Positions 5,873 to 5,889 of a stretch of DNA of 5,889 nt are shown here, piece after piece. Below the pieces are notes generated by a model that did no database searches, had not been told where the DNA came from, and saw nothing but the letters and a program-made list of their open reading frames with translations. Numbering within the stretch: the first letter of the stretch is position 1; every line of letters starts with the position of its first letter. The DNA is from Candidatus Aminicenantota bacterium (lineage in GTDB: Bacteria > Acidobacteriota > Aminicenantia > Aminicenantales > UBA8522), in NCBI GenBank assembly GCA_016934895.1, contig JAFGRZ010000239.1, positions 1-5,889 on the forward strand, given 5' to 3'. The translations under genes were made by a program, and so were the position numbers.

Positions 5873-5889
5873 ATGAAAACACCCAACAA
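5873..5889 (+). CDS. Start of an unidentified gene, 3' partial
   Basis: ATG 5873 follows GAGGA (5864-5868) at 4 nt and lies about 28 nt after a TATAAT hexamer. Only MKTPN and part of a sixth codon are visible, so no product can be suggested. The call rests on promoter, ribosome site and start codon agreeing in order and spacing. Confidence 0.5.

Noticed and set aside
5643..5882. Minus-strand frame of 79 codons across the inverted-repeat segment as a transposase piece
   Set aside because: No transposase motif or DDE-type residue pattern is visible, and the frame runs past the right repeat into the promoter region of the next gene.

Overview
The window reads as GC-rich bacterial chromosome. 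It contains one short operon of secreted enzyme-like proteins, flanked by the tail of an oxidoreductase gene and by a decayed locus. The taxonomic hint is weak and inferential: a cluster of signal-peptide-bearing amidohydrolase paralogs beside a DUF5916 (CBM9-like) outer-surface protein, with strong AGGAGG-type ribosome sites, recalls Acidobacteriota and Aminicenantes-type genomes. No rRNA or marker gene is present to prove it.

Layout. Positions 1-347 hold the C-terminal end of an FAD-dependent oxidoreductase of the phytoene-desaturase/CrtI type. Positions 348-574 are AT-richer and non-coding, with a weak terminator candidate, a weak promoter candidate and a small leader hairpin ending just before a strong Shine-Dalgarno. 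Positions 575-4856 are a tight co-directional operon of three amidohydrolase-superfamily proteins, with an 11-nt gap and then a 14-nt gap (or a 4-nt ATGA overlap). Each has its own signal peptide. Only the middle protein keeps the full set of metal ligands (H-x-H, Lys, His, His, Asp). The first and third keep the fold's sequence landmarks but have lost the H-x-H and most other ligands. The first also carries an extra C-terminal beta-rich domain.

Positions 4955-5626 encode an internal piece of a DUF5916-family protein (second half of the CBM9-like domain plus the start of the following domain). It has no start codon, no signal peptide and none of the usual long C-terminal part. Homology stops at about 5626, exactly where a roughly 175-bp segment begins. 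That segment is bounded by 15-bp imperfect inverted repeats (13/15 matching) and looks like a small non-autonomous mobile element or insertion-sequence remnant. Just outside it, a good sigma70-type promoter (TATAAT) and ribosome site lead into a new gene starting at 5873, of which only the first codons are visible.

How the genes may work together (inference): the three amidohydrolase-like proteins are probably exported together. The metal-competent middle protein would act on an unknown amide, ester or cyclic substrate, and the two metal-less paralogs would be partners, binding proteins or scaffold subunits. I did not find an obviously unprecedented system. The most unusual points are the inactive-active-inactive paralog trio and the repeat-bounded segment that marks the DUF5916 break.
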